Shown here in pieces: positions 51,043 through 60,635 of a stretch of 64,000 nt of DNA (position 1 is its first letter; each line of letters begins with the position of its first letter). Below the pieces are notes generated by a model, which saw nothing but the letters and a program-made list of their open reading frames with translations, ran no database searches and was not told the DNA's origin. The stretch comes from Coriobacteriaceae bacterium (GTDB taxonomy: Bacteria; Actinomycetota; Coriobacteriia; Coriobacteriales; Coriobacteriaceae). The stretch is from the NCBI GenBank assembly GCA_025993015.1, contig DAJPFV010000001.1, positions 1,178,001-1,242,000 of the forward strand, in the 5' to 3' direction. The position numbers and the translations under genes were made by a program.

Positions 51043-53070
51043 ATGGAACAAAAGGCCAAGGAGGCAGCCTCGCACGCTGCGATTCCTGTGAGCATCTCGG
51101 CGATGCTCGTCACGCTGGGTGTGGTGTATGGCGATATCGGCACCAGCCCCATGTATGTAACCAAGGCGCTCGTTGCCGGCAACGGCGGCATCGGAAGCGT
51201 GACGGAGGAGTTCGTGCTCGGCGCGCTCTCCCTTGTCGTGTGGACGGTCACGCTGCTGACCACCATCAAGTATGTGCTCATCTCGCTGCGCGCCGATAAC
51301 CATGGTGAGGGCGGCATCTTTGCCCTGTACAGCCTGGTCAAGCGCTGCGGCAAGTGGCTTATCATCCCCGCCATGCTGGGTGGCGCCGCGCTGCTCGCCG
51401 ACGGCATCCTGACGCCAGCCGTTACCGTTACCACGGCCATCGAGGGCCTGCGCACCATCCCGGCGGTCCATGCCGTGCTGGGCGATGACCAGGGCCGCGT
51501 CGTCGCCATTACGCTCGCCATCATCATCGTGCTCTTCTTGGTACAGCGCATCGGTACGGCCAAGATCGGTCACGCCTTTGGCCCCATCATGACGCTGTGG
51601 TTCCTGTTCCTGGGCGGCACGGGTCTGTTCTTTGTCTTCCAGCACCCCGCCGTGCTGCTGTGCCTCAACCCGGTGCGCGGCATCGCCTTTTTGCTGAGCC
51701 CCAACAACCACGCGGGCATCATGATTCTGGGCAGCTGCTTCCTCGCCACCACCGGTGCCGAGGCGCTCTACTCCGACATGGGCCACGTCGGCCGCGGCAA
51801 CATCTACGCTACCTGGCCGTTCGTTAAGTGCTGCCTGCTGCTTTCCTATATGGGCCAGGGCGCTTGGCTTATGAACAACGCTGCCAACCCCGAGCTCATG
51901 GGCATTGCCGACCTCAACCCGTTCTACCAGATGCTCGCCCCGGGCCTGCGCCCGTTTGCCGTCGGCCTTTCCACCGTCGCGGCCATCATTGCCTCGCAGG
52001 CGCTCATCACCGGCGCATTCTCGCTGGTGTCCGAGGCCAGCCGTCTGGATCTCATGCCGCACATGCAGGTCTTCTACCCTGCCGAGACCAAGGGCCAGCT
52101 CTACATCCCCATGGTCAACAACGTCATGCTTGTCGGCTGCGTCATCGTGGTGCTGCTGTTCCAGAACTCGGCGCATATGGAAGCCGCCTACGGCCTTGCC
52201 ATTACGCTGACTATGATGTGCACCACGCTGCTGCTCTTCTTCTACCTGCACGAGGAGCGCAAGCTCAAGGTTGCTCCGTGGATCTTCGCGGCCTTCTTCC
52301 TTTTGCTTGAAGGCTTCTTCTTCGTGAGCTCGCTCACCAAGTTCTTCCACGGCGGCTACTTCACCATCCTTATGGCTGCACTCATCATGGGCATTATGGT
52401 GTGCTGGTACAACGGCACGGCGGTCGAGCAGCGCCAGTTTACGCTGCTGCCGCTGCGCAGCTACCTGCCGCAGCTCAAGCGCCTGCGCGACGACGACCGT
52501 TACGAGCGCATGAGCGACAACGTCGTGTACCTGACCAAGGACACCCATACCGACTACATCGACCGCGATATCGTCTATTCGATCTTGGACAAGCATCCCA
52601 AGCGCGCCCGCGCCTGGTGGTTTGTGAATGTCGAGACCATGGACGAACCGCACACCTTTGCCTATTCGGTCGAGACGTTCGGCACCGACTACGTGTTCCG
52701 CGTGCATCTGTACCTGGGCTACAAGATTAACCAGCGCGTCAATGCCTATCTGCGTCAGGTCGTTCAGGACCTGGCTGCCACCGGCGAGCTGCCGGCGCAG
52801 ACGCATGACTACTCGGTCTACAAGGATCCGGGCAACATCGGTACGTTCAAGTTCGTCCTGATTCGTAAGCTTCTGGCGCCCGAAAGCGATGTGGAGCCGA
52901 GCGAGCGTACGGCCATCACGCTCAAGTACATCATCCGCCGTGCCGCCGGCACGCCCGCACGCTGGTACGGCCTGGAGAACTCCAACGTGAGCTTTGAGTA
53001 CGTGCCGCTGTTCACCAAGTTCAAGGCTGTGAATAAGATGCAGCGCCTGGCCCCCAACGAGCGGCCGTAG
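51043..53070 (+). CDS. kup: KUP family potassium uptake protein
   Basis: 675 residues from the ATG at 51043 (GGGAGGA upstream). About 12 membrane segments with the family signature GVVYGDIGTSPMYV near residue 25 and YGDIGT-linked ETEAL-like region (GAEALYSDMGHVG). The soluble C-terminal domain of ~200 residues ends near NEIRP-type sequence (APNERP). H+/K+ symporter of the cytoplasmic membrane. It is followed by a small membrane protein and a KdpDE-like pair, which probably sense potassium or turgor. Confidence 0.93.
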   Translation: MEQKAKEAASHAAIPVSISAMLVTLGVVYGDIGTSPMYVTKALVAGNGGIGSVTEEFVLGALSLVVWTVTLLTTIKYVLISLRADNHGEGGIFALYSLVKRCGKWLIIPAMLGGAALLADGILTPAVTVTTAIEGLRTIPAVHAVLGDDQGRVVAITLAIIIVLFLVQRIGTAKIGHAFGPIMTLWFLFLGGTGLFFVFQHPAVLLCLNPVRGIAFLLSPNNHAGIMILGSCFLATTGAEALYSDMGHVGRGNIYATWPFVKCCLLLSYMGQGAWLMNNAANPELMGIADLNPFYQMLAPGLRPFAVGLSTVAAIIASQALITGAFSLVSEASRLDLMPHMQVFYPAETKGQLYIPMVNNVMLVGCVIVVLLFQNSAHMEAAYGLAITLTMMCTTLLLFFYLHEERKLKVAPWIFAAFFLLLEGFFFVSSLTKFFHGGYFTILMAALIMGIMVCWYNGTAVEQRQFTLLPLRSYLPQLKRLRDDDRYERMSDNVVYLTKDTHTDYIDRDIVYSILDKHPKRARAWWFVNVETMDEPHTFAYSVETFGTDYVFRVHLYLGYKINQRVNAYLRQVVQDLAATGELPAQTHDYSVYKDPGNIGTFKFVLIRKLLAPESDVEPSERTAITLKYIIRRAAGTPARWYGLENSNVSFEYVPLFTKFKAVNKMQRLAPNERP

Positions 53071-53139
53071 TCGACGCTTGAGGTTTGCCTGCGAACGGGC
53101 GGGTTTGTATTGACGGGGATTGAGTCCTGGGAGGAAACC

Positions 53140-53334
53140 ATGGATGCAAAGGTGCTTGACGGTTGCGATTTTGCGACCGAGCTGGTGCGTGAGGCGCGCG
53201 TCGACGCCGCCGAAGATCGGTTCTTTACGAATCGGGCCAACATGGACATGGCCGACCGCGTGATTTCGATCGTGGTGACGGTGCTTGTCGCGGCGTGCGT
53301 GTGCGCACTGCTCGCGCACGTGCTGTTTGTCTAA
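53140..53334 (+). CDS. Small single-pass membrane protein between kup and kdpDE-like genes
   Basis: 64 residues with GGGAGGA 6 bp upstream of the ATG. An acidic soluble N-terminus of ~38 residues precedes one C-terminal membrane segment (VISIVVTVLVAACVCALLAH). I recognise no family. Being 69 bp after kup and before a terminator, it may be a Kup accessory peptide. Confidence 0.6.
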   Translation: MDAKVLDGCDFATELVREARVDAAEDRFFTNRANMDMADRVISIVVTVLVAACVCALLAHVLFV

Positions 53335-53379
53335 CGACCGCAGGTTGCAAAGGCTTTACACTTGGAACCACCACAAGGG

Positions 53380-53420
53380 AAACCACCACAAAGGTGCCTG
53401 TCCCCTTTGTGGTGGTTTTT
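53380..53420 (+). terminator. Strong terminator before the histidine kinase gene
   Basis: AACCACCACAAAGG and CCTTTGTGGTGGTT arms, then TTTTTG. A partial duplicate (AACCACCACAAGG) precedes it. A degenerate relative sits at 5178-5214. Confidence 0.85.
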
Positions 53421-53446
53421 GTTTTTGAGAGAGGGGCGGGACGCTG

Positions 53447-55072
53447 ATGGACGTCCGTACGGACGGCGATATTGCCGATAGCTTTTGGTGGCGGCGCACA
53501 ACGCTGACGCGCCGCACTCCTCTGTATGACGCCTGCGTATCGGTGGGGCTGCTGGTCGCGGCGACGATTGTGGGCGCGCTGCTCGACCATCCGGGTCTCG
53601 CGCCGAGCATCATGATCGTCTATGTGTTCGCCGTTCAGCTGTGCGCATTCTTTACCTGGAGTCGCCTGTATTGCTTGTTGAGCTCGGCTGCCGCCGTGGC
53701 GCTCTACAACTTTTTGTTTGTCGACCCGCGCTACTCGCTGTCGCTTATCGACCGCGGCTATCCCGGCATGTTCTTCATCATGTTCGTGGTCTCGCTTGTG
53801 TCGAGCTCGATTGCGTTGGCCCTGCGCCGCGCCTTGGCACAGGCTGCCGCTAGCGACCGCCGCACGCATATGGTGCTCGAGACCAATCGCATGTTGCAGC
53901 GGTGCGCCGATCAGCAGCAGATCGTTCACGCCATGGCCACGCAGCTGGCGCGTCTTTCGGGCTGTCCGGTCGTGTGGTACAGCGCCGACGCCGAGGGCGA
54001 TGACCTGCTGCCGCGTGCGACGTACACAGCCGTGGGCGATGCCGCCCCGGTGCACGAGCTGGCGCCGCAGATGTCGCCGCGGCTCTCGGCGTCCGCCTAT
54101 GTGGGAACGCCGCTCGATGCCACCTATGGCGGCTCGGCGTTTTATGGCATCTACCTGACGGTTCGCACAGGCGACGGCTTCGTGCGCTCGGGCGACCCCA
54201 CCTCGGTGGTGGGCGTGCTGGCTATCGTTGCCGAGCCCGACGTGCTGACGCACGAGGAGCGGACGCTTGCCGATGCCATCGTGAGCGAAGGCGAGCTGGC
54301 ACTCGATCGCGCCCGCGCCATGGAGGCCCGCGAGGAGGCGGCGGTGCTCGCCAAAAACGAGCAGCTGCGCGCCAACCTGCTGCGCTCCATCTCGCACGAC
54401 CTGCGCACGCCGCTCACCAGTATTTCGGGCAATGCCGATGTGCTGCTCGACCAGGGTTCGACCGGCACCGCGGTGCTCGATGCCCAGACGCGCCGCTGCC
54501 TGCTTCTATCCATTCGCTCGGATGCGCTGTGGCTCAACGCCACCGTCGAGAATCTGCTCGCTATCACCAAGCTCGAGGGTAGCGGCACGCATCTGTCGAC
54601 CACGCTCGAGCTCATGGACGATATCGTCGAGGAGGCGCTGCGCCACGTAAGTCCGGCCGTGCGTGAGCACGATCTTAAGGTGGTGCCGTGCGACGAGCCG
54701 GCGCTCGTCAACGTCGATGCGCGCCTGATGGTGCAGCTGGTGGTCAATCTGGTGAACAACGCCATCACCTATACGCCCGCAGGCTCGCATATCGTGATTT
54801 CGATTGACGTCGACGATGGACGCGTGGCGTGCTCGGTGGCCGATGACGGCCCGGGCATTGCGCCCGAGGACCGCGAGCGAATCTTTGAGTCGTTCTACAC
54901 CGCCAACCACGGTCTTGCCGACAGCCATCGCAGCGTGGGCCTGGGTCTTTCGCTTTGCCGCTCCATTGCGCTGGCGCATGGCGGTAGCATAGAGGTTGCC
55001 GCGGCGGACCCGCACGGCTCGGTCTTTACGATTGAGCTTCCCGTCGCCGACGTTTCGTTTGATAAGGAGTAG
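53447..55072 (+). CDS. KdpD-like sensor histidine kinase lacking the KdpD N-terminal domain
   Basis: 541 residues. Four membrane segments of the DUF4118 type (~25-125), a GAF-like linker (~150-290), then HisKA with SISHDLRTPLTSISGN and HATPase with VNNAITYTPAGSH, ADDGPGIAPEDR and GLGLSLCRS. Full-length KdpD has an extra ~400-residue N-terminal KdpD/USP region that is absent. With the KdpE-like regulator 4 bp downstream it forms a two-component system. No kdpFABC is in view, so the neighbouring kup may be the target. Confidence 0.88.
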   Translation: MDVRTDGDIADSFWWRRTTLTRRTPLYDACVSVGLLVAATIVGALLDHPGLAPSIMIVYVFAVQLCAFFTWSRLYCLLSSAAAVALYNFLFVDPRYSLSLIDRGYPGMFFIMFVVSLVSSSIALALRRALAQAAASDRRTHMVLETNRMLQRCADQQQIVHAMATQLARLSGCPVVWYSADAEGDDLLPRATYTAVGDAAPVHELAPQMSPRLSASAYVGTPLDATYGGSAFYGIYLTVRTGDGFVRSGDPTSVVGVLAIVAEPDVLTHEERTLADAIVSEGELALDRARAMEAREEAAVLAKNEQLRANLLRSISHDLRTPLTSISGNADVLLDQGSTGTAVLDAQTRRCLLLSIRSDALWLNATVENLLAITKLEGSGTHLSTTLELMDDIVEEALRHVSPAVREHDLKVVPCDEPALVNVDARLMVQLVVNLVNNAITYTPAGSHIVISIDVDDGRVACSVADDGPGIAPEDRERIFESFYTANHGLADSHRSVGLGLSLCRSIALAHGGSIEVAAADPHGSVFTIELPVADVSFDKE

Positions 55073-55076
55073 CGCT

Positions 55077-55790
55077 GTGCCGAACTCTGCCGTAAAACCG
55101 CTCATCTTGGTCGTTGAGGACGACCCCGCCGTTCGCAATCTTATTGTTGCCGCGCTCGAGGCGCACGGCTTGCGTCATATGGCCGTGGAGACCGCCCATG
55201 CCGCCATCGCCGCCGCCTCATCGCAGGCACCGAGCATTGTGCTGCTCGACCTGGGTCTGCCCGATATGGACGGCGTCAAGGTGGTGGAGTCGGTGCGCGC
55301 ATGGTCGGGTATGCCGATCATCGTGGTCTCGGCGCGCAGTGAGGATGCGGACAAGATTCGCGCGCTCGATGCTGGCGCCGACGACTACCTGACCAAGCCG
55401 TTTTCGGTCGAGGAGCTGCTCGCGCGCATTCGCACGACGCTCAGGCGCCTCTCGTATGCGCAAACGGGCGGTGTTGCCTCCGAGGGCTCGTTCGATACCG
55501 GTGAGCTGCATATCGATTTTGATGCCGGCATCGCCACGATGGATGGCGAGGAGCTGCATCTGACGCCGATTGAGTACAAGCTCCTGTGCCTGCTGGCGCA
55601 TAACGCCGACAAGGTGCTGACGCACCAGTCTATCCTGCACAAGATTTGGGGCACGGCGACCAAGAGCGACCTGGCGAGCCTGCGCGTCTTTATGGGTACG
55701 CTGCGCAAAAAGATCGAGTCCGACCCCGCGCATCCGCGCTATATCCAAACGCACGTGGGTATCGGCTATCGCCTGGTCACCCAAGGCTAG
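55077..55790 (+). CDS. kdpE: KdpE-like response regulator
   Basis: 237 residues from a GTG at 55077 with AAGGAG 8 bp upstream. Receiver domain: VVEDDPAVRN, phosphoacceptor Asp in VLLDLGLPDMDG, TKPF with Lys near residue 105. Then an OmpR/PhoB winged helix ending YIQTHVGIGYRLV. It is translated right after the kinase. OmpR-family regulators bind direct repeats; none was identified near kup. Confidence 0.9.
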   Translation: MPNSAVKPLILVVEDDPAVRNLIVAALEAHGLRHMAVETAHAAIAAASSQAPSIVLLDLGLPDMDGVKVVESVRAWSGMPIIVVSARSEDADKIRALDAGADDYLTKPFSVEELLARIRTTLRRLSYAQTGGVASEGSFDTGELHIDFDAGIATMDGEELHLTPIEYKLLCLLAHNADKVLTHQSILHKIWGTATKSDLASLRVFMGTLRKKIESDPAHPRYIQTHVGIGYRLVTQG

Positions 55791-55814
55791 ATCGCCAACC
55801 ACCATCCCAATATG

Positions 55815-55882
55815 AGTTGCGGTGAAATACGGTCTAAATTTGCCTAATTCCAGGCAAAACAGTCCGTATTCCACCGCAACTT
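55815..55882. repeat. AGTTGCGGTGAAATACGG palindrome, copy 2
   Basis: Same arms as 23946-24012 around a centre that itself pairs (TTTGCCT with AGGCAAA). It lies between the convergent kdpE-like and rlmKL genes. Confidence 0.85.
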
Positions 55883-55884
55883 TG

Positions 55885-58452
55885 TTATTTGCCCTTGGGC
55901 TTGCTGGCGTAGAACTTCTTCTTTTTGGGCTTGCCGGCGGGGGAGGGTTTGCCGGCAAAGTTGGACTTGCCGTTGCCGGCCTGCGCGTGCGCGGGTGCTG
56001 CCGCACGGGGCTTGCGGGCCTCGGAGTTGCGCAGTTCCTCGACGCGCTCGGCAATTTCCTCGGCGCTAAAGCCGACCTCCGCCATGGCGTCCTCGATGGG
56101 CAGGCGGCGCACGATGTAGCAGTGATGCACCTTCTGGTTGCGCGCGAAGTCCTCGGGGATGGTCTGTGCCGTAATGTCCTCCAGCACCACGCCCGCGCGC
56201 GCGAGTTTGCGCGTCTCGGGGCGGAAGCCGCGCAGGTTGCAGCTAAAGATGGCATGGCCGCCCTGCGCGAGCAGACGCGATACGCCGGCCAAAAGCTCAA
56301 CATGGTCGCGCTGGACATCCCAGGTGCGGCGGCCCATCTTGGACGAGTTCGAAAACGTGGGCGGGTCGACAAAGATCAGGTCCCAGCGGTTGCGCGTCTG
56401 GCGCTGGTCGCGAATCCAGGCGAGCACGTCGTCGCGCACAAAATGATGCTGAGGCCCCACAAAGCCGTTCTGGCGCATGTTGCGCTCGGCCCAGTCCAGG
56501 TAGGTGTTGGAAAGGTCGACTGTCACGGTTTCCTCGACGCCGCCGTCGGCCGCATAGCAGGTGGCGGTGCCGGTATAGGCGAACAGATTGAGGAAGCGGC
56601 GTGCCTGTTTGGCGTGTTCGCGCACCAGGTTGCGGGTGACGCGGTGATCCAGGAAGATGCCCACATCCAGGTAGTCGTCAAAGTTGACGGCAAAGGTGAG
56701 CCCGCCTTCTTCGATGAGCGGCAGACGCCGGCGCGCGATGTTGGCGCGCTCGCCCGATCCGCCCTTGCCGGCGCCCTGCTTGCCGTACTGCGAGCCGCCG
56801 CGCGAACGCATGCGGGCCTTGGCGTGCACATGCTCGGCCGGAACATCAAGGATGCGCGGCGCGATGGCCAAGATGTCGAGCATGCGGGCCTGGGCCAGCG
56901 CGGGATCGATGGTCTTGGGCGCGGCGTATTCGGCGATGACGAGCCAGCGGCCCGGCGTCTGCGGGCAACCCTCGTACAGGTCGATGGCAGCGGAGTAGTC
57001 GGGCAGGTCGGCATCGTAGACGCGATAGCAGCTCACGCCCTCGCGCTTGGCCCACTTGCGGCGCAGACGGGCATTCTTGCGCAGGCGGTTGGCGAACTGC
57101 TCGGACTCCGGGATGAGCACGGGCAGCGGCTTGCCGTCGCCCAAGTCGAGCGTGGCGGCAGGTTCGGGCATGGAGGAAGCGGCGGCTTCGTCGTTGGCTT
57201 CGTTGGCATCCGCAACCTCGGCCTCGGCATCCGCGCTGGTCGCAGCCTCAAACGCTGCAGCGGCGTGGTCGAGTGAGGGCCAAACCTCAATAGTTGCCTC
57301 CTCGTTATTGGGCATGACGGCGATCGAGCGCTCGGGCTCGGCGTGGAGCGCGCGGGCCAGCAATCCATCGCGGGTGAGCGCGGCGACCGGCGCCGCGGAA
57401 AGCTCGGGCGCGCGGCGCAGCTCACCGACCAGCGTCATGGCGTCGTGCATGAGCGAAAGCGGGGTCTCGGTGGTGTCCGCGACCACGGCGGCACCGGCGA
57501 CGGCGCCCGCGTGGTCCAGCACGGTGGCTGGCTTGGCAGCGCAAAAGTCGACAAAACGCTTGTAGCCGGCGCACTTGACCATGCGCTCGGCAGTCTTGCG
57601 GGCGGCGGGGTCAATGTCCACGGCGACGATGCGCGCCTGGCGCTCACGCGCCGCGGTCTCGCGCTCGCGCGCCTCGGCAAGCAGCTGCTCCCACAGGGCG
57701 GCGTCGTGCAGCTGCCAGCCCTCAAAGCCCCAGCGCTCGCGTGCGGCGCCCGGGGCGCGGTCGGTCAGAATGTTCACGGCCTCCAGCAGCAGACCGCCGC
57801 CGGCGCACGAGGCGTCGATCAGCGTAGGCAGCGCTTCGTTTTCGTAATCATCGGCCGTCAGCTCGCGCTCGCACAGTGCGGTCCAGCCGACCTGCGCCAG
57901 CACCAGGGCGGCGTAGTCGGGGCGCAGCACGTGCGCGCCCTCGCCGGCGCGGGTCGCTGCGGGCGGCAGGCGTTTGAACAGCGGGTCGCCTGAAAGGTCC
58001 AGGCTGATGCTCGCGCGGCGCTGGCGCAGCGAAAGCAGCAGGTGAACGTCGGGGTCGGCAGCATCGACGTCGGCGCGACGGCCCGTGGTCTCGGCCAGAC
58101 GGTCGCACAGCGCGTCTTTGGCGCGCAGGGCCGAGAAGCGCGTGTTGCGCAGCTGCTCGGTCACGCCGCGGGCTGTGATGGCGATGGTGGCGCCGGGGCG
58201 GACGATGCTCTCCCAGGCGATGTCGTAAACGCTATCGTACAGTTCATCGGCATTCTGCGCCTCAAAGCGCCCGAGCACCACGAACACGCGGCTCGCCAGG
58301 CGCGACCACAGACAGGCGCGGTAGCCTTGCTCGAGCTCGCCCTCAAATGTAGCGCGGCCCTTCAGCCGGCGAACATGCGAAAGCCCGAGGCGTTTAAGCT
58401 CATCGGCGAGTGCGGACTCAAAGCCCTCGGGGCAGCTTGCGTAAAATTCCAT
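55885..58452 (-). CDS. rlmL: Bifunctional 23S rRNA methyltransferase RlmKL (N-terminal half degenerate)
   Basis: 855 residues. N-terminal THUMP and RlmL-type methyltransferase region (1-~400), a charged Ala/Glu linker (~405-440), then the RlmK half. The RlmK half is complete: NLFAYTGTATCYAADGG and LIFVDPPTFSNSSKMG. In the RlmL half, the SAM loop reads DASCAGGGLLLEA instead of DP.CGSGT, and the catalytic NPPYGER motif is missing. m2G2445 activity is therefore doubtful, while m7G2069 activity is likely kept. The tail is a Lys/Ala/Gly-rich extension (KPKKKKFYASKPKGK). Confidence 0.87.
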   Translation of the reverse strand: MEFYASCPEGFESALADELKRLGLSHVRRLKGRATFEGELEQGYRACLWSRLASRVFVVLGRFEAQNADELYDSVYDIAWESIVRPGATIAITARGVTEQLRNTRFSALRAKDALCDRLAETTGRRADVDAADPDVHLLLSLRQRRASISLDLSGDPLFKRLPPAATRAGEGAHVLRPDYAALVLAQVGWTALCERELTADDYENEALPTLIDASCAGGGLLLEAVNILTDRAPGAARERWGFEGWQLHDAALWEQLLAEARERETAARERQARIVAVDIDPAARKTAERMVKCAGYKRFVDFCAAKPATVLDHAGAVAGAAVVADTTETPLSLMHDAMTLVGELRRAPELSAAPVAALTRDGLLARALHAEPERSIAVMPNNEEATIEVWPSLDHAAAAFEAATSADAEAEVADANEANDEAAASSMPEPAATLDLGDGKPLPVLIPESEQFANRLRKNARLRRKWAKREGVSCYRVYDADLPDYSAAIDLYEGCPQTPGRWLVIAEYAAPKTIDPALAQARMLDILAIAPRILDVPAEHVHAKARMRSRGGSQYGKQGAGKGGSGERANIARRRLPLIEEGGLTFAVNFDDYLDVGIFLDHRVTRNLVREHAKQARRFLNLFAYTGTATCYAADGGVEETVTVDLSNTYLDWAERNMRQNGFVGPQHHFVRDDVLAWIRDQRQTRNRWDLIFVDPPTFSNSSKMGRRTWDVQRDHVELLAGVSRLLAQGGHAIFSCNLRGFRPETRKLARAGVVLEDITAQTIPEDFARNQKVHHCYIVRRLPIEDAMAEVGFSAEEIAERVEELRNSEARKPRAAAPAHAQAGNGKSNFAGKPSPAGKPKKKKFYASKPKGK

Positions 58453-58527
58453 GGGTGACCTCTCTGGTTGCGTCGCTCCATTATATGATGGATGCTTCGT
58501 TTGCCCTTATCCTCGAAAGGAACCCAT

Positions 58528-59355
58528 ATGATTGATGCGTGCCCCGAACCCGCTGTGCTCTTTTTTGACGTGGACGGCACGCTGACGTCGTTCGATCCCG
58601 ACGATATGACCGATAAGGACTTTTCGGCGGTTCGCCCCTCGCAGATGGTCGTCGAGGCGTTTCATCGTCTGCGCGACGCGGGGCACAAGGCGTTTATCTG
58701 CACGGGTCGCCCCCTGTGGCTCATCGCGGACAGCTTGCGTGCGCTCGACCCCGCGGGTGTTGTTGCCATGGCGGGCGCCACGCTCGAGGTCGAGGGCCGC
58801 GTGGTGCATGAGGACTGCTTTGACGAGGACGTTATCGAGGAGCTTGCACGCCGTATGGCCGCGGCAGGGATTGAGGCCTTTTTCGAGACCAACGTGGCTA
58901 CTTTTGCCCTGGAACCCGCGGGTGTTGAGCAGTCGTCTCTGATCGGCACTTCTGTGGTGCACAGCGCCGAGGAGATGCGCGTCGACGGCAGTCTGCGCGT
59001 GGGCAAGGTATGCCTCAATGTGCCCAGTTTGGCTCGCGTTGCCAACGATGACGGCTTTATCGATCGCGAGTTTGAGCTGTGCAACACCGGTGGTCAGAAT
59101 CGCGAGCTGAGCCCCAAGGGCATCAACAAGGGCGTGGGCGTGGCGCGAGCGCTGGCGTATCTGGGCCGCGAGGGAAATGCGCGCACCTTTGGCTTTGGCG
59201 ATTCGGGCAACGACCTGGGCATGCTCGCTGCCGTCGAGACGGCTGTCGCCATGGGCAACGCCATGTCCGAGGTCAAAGCGGTCGCCGACTACGTGACTGA
59301 CGATGTCGCACACGACGGCACCGTCACCGCCATGCAGCATTTCGGCCTCATCTAA
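58528..59355 (+). CDS. HAD superfamily hydrolase, Cof subfamily
   Basis: 275 residues from the ATG at 58528 (CGAAAGGA upstream). FFDVDGTLTSF, ICTGRPLWLI, a C2-type cap, LSPKGINKGVGVARAL (motif III Lys), and GFGDSGNDLGMLAAVETAVAM (motif IV). Cof-type phosphatases act on sugar phosphates, FMN or pyridoxal phosphate; the exact substrate is unknown. Divergent from rlmKL by 75 bp. Confidence 0.9.
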   Translation: MIDACPEPAVLFFDVDGTLTSFDPDDMTDKDFSAVRPSQMVVEAFHRLRDAGHKAFICTGRPLWLIADSLRALDPAGVVAMAGATLEVEGRVVHEDCFDEDVIEELARRMAAAGIEAFFETNVATFALEPAGVEQSSLIGTSVVHSAEEMRVDGSLRVGKVCLNVPSLARVANDDGFIDREFELCNTGGQNRELSPKGINKGVGVARALAYLGREGNARTFGFGDSGNDLGMLAAVETAVAMGNAMSEVKAVADYVTDDVAHDGTVTAMQHFGLI

Positions 59356-59548
59356 TGAATCCCGCATTCTGACGTTTGCCTAAACTATGGCTCTTTGCTT
59401 TTGCATGCTCAATCGATTTATCAAACCAAACACTAAAGCGTTTATACCGTTCGCCGAGAAGATAAAAACCCGCAGCTCACGCCTTGATAAACATAGGTAA
59501 AGTGTTTAGCAGTTTATCGGCCGTATGCTAACGAAAGGAATCAGGCAG

Positions 59549-60253
59549 ATGGCAATCAAGGTGTTCGCTGACGGTGCAAACCTCGAAGGCATGCTCGACA
59601 TGTACGAGAACGGCAACGTTCAGGGTTTCACGACCAACCCGTCCCTTATGAAGAAGGGCGGCGTGACGGACTACCGCGCGTTTGCCAAGGAGGTCCTGGC
59701 TCACATCACCGGTGTGTCCGTGTCGTTTGAGGTCTTTGCAGATGACGCCGAGACCATGGAGGTCGAGGCCCGTGAGATCGCTACCTGGGCCGAGAACGTC
59801 TACGTCAAGATTCCGTGCGTGACCACCAAGGGCGAGTCCACCGCCGAGCTGGTCCGCAAGCTTTCGGCCGATGGCATCAAGGTCAACGTCACTACCATCT
59901 TTACGCCCGAGCAGGTCGATGAGATGGTCGAGGCCGTTGACGCCGAGACGCCGTCCATCATCTCGCTCTTTGCCGGCCGTATCGCCGATACCGGCGTCGA
60001 TCCCATTCCGTTTGTGACGGAGTCGGTCAAGAAGGCCGCCGTCAAGCCCAACTGCGAGGTCCTGTGGGCATCCACGCGCGAGCTCATCAACATCTACCAG
60101 GCCGAAGCCTGCGGTTGCCAGATCATCACGGTGCCTAACAGCATCCTGGCCAAGCGCAAGAACATCGGCCGTGACCCCTACGAGGTCTCGCTCGACACCG
60201 TCCGCGGCTTTGCCAAGGATATCGCCTCGCTCGGGTTTCATATCCTGCCGTAA
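59549..60253 (+). CDS. Transaldolase / fructose-6-phosphate aldolase-like (short type)
   Basis: 234 residues from MAIKVFADGANLEGML at 59549 (AAAGGAATC upstream). TIM barrel of the TalC/FSA class: TTNPSLMKKGG, Schiff-base Lys in NVYVKIPCV, and LFAGRIADTGVDP, with VLWASTRE. Likely transaldolase in the pentose phosphate pathway, alongside the transketolase at the other end of the window. Preceded by a 190-bp AT-rich gap with an ACACTAAA/TTTAGTGT-like palindrome (59430-59510). Confidence 0.9.
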   Translation: MAIKVFADGANLEGMLDMYENGNVQGFTTNPSLMKKGGVTDYRAFAKEVLAHITGVSVSFEVFADDAETMEVEAREIATWAENVYVKIPCVTTKGESTAELVRKLSADGIKVNVTTIFTPEQVDEMVEAVDAETPSIISLFAGRIADTGVDPIPFVTESVKKAAVKPNCEVLWASTRELINIYQAEACGCQIITVPNSILAKRKNIGRDPYEVSLDTVRGFAKDIASLGFHILP

Positions 60254-60284
60254 CGCGAACACTGGCTGCGCCGCAGGTTGTTCG

Positions 60285-60354
60285 CCCCGGCCTTTCCTTC
60301 CCCTATCGCTCACGCGCTTCGCGAGGGTCGCGCTAGGCAAAGGAAAGGCCGGGG
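60285..60354. repeat. CCCCGGCCTTTCCTT inverted repeat
   Basis: Perfect 15-bp arms (60285-60299, 60340-60354) with a nested CGCG-rich hairpin. The arms resemble those at 20199-20309 (GGCCTTCCTTTCC). Confidence 0.75.
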
Positions 60355-60428
60355 CTGCCGACACGAACTTGCCAGTAGGTTAGTGATTGGCTTCCATATT
60401 CTGCCGTAAGCAAGGGTGCCCCCTGCAG

Positions 60429-60606
60429 CGACGTGCAAAATCGCGAGTATTCAGCAAGGTAAAGGCTTTTACCAGTTAACCGCAGCACGGAACAGCCCCC
60501 GTTTTGGCTCTGACGACGCTAAAACGGGGGCTGTTTGTGACTTTATTGCCTCTGAGGGGCATCCGGAACGGCGGAATTTGCAGAATACTCGCGATTCTGC
60601 ACGTCG
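60429..60606. mobile_element. MITE-like element with CGACGTGCA termini, copy 2
   Basis: 178 bp. The terminal inverted repeats of ~30 bp match at all but one or two positions (CGACGTGCAAAATCGCGAGT... on the left). A terminator-like hairpin at 60491-60537 lies inside. No coding content. Confidence 0.6.
60491..60537. terminator. Terminator-like hairpin inside the CGACGTGCA element
   Basis: AACAGCCCCCGTTTT and AAAACGGGGGCTGTTT, 15-bp arms, between convergent transaldolase and tex genes. Confidence 0.75.
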
Positions 60607-60635
60607 CGAGAGGGGGGACCCTTGCTTTAGGCGGT

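Noticed and set aside
51019..53319. 766-residue minus-strand frame opposite kup
   Set aside because: Low-complexity His/Arg/Gln-rich translation; the plus strand is clearly Kup.
53140..53334. KdpF
   Set aside because: KdpF is about 30 residues and starts with its membrane helix; this protein has a 38-residue soluble N-terminus, and kdpABC is absent.
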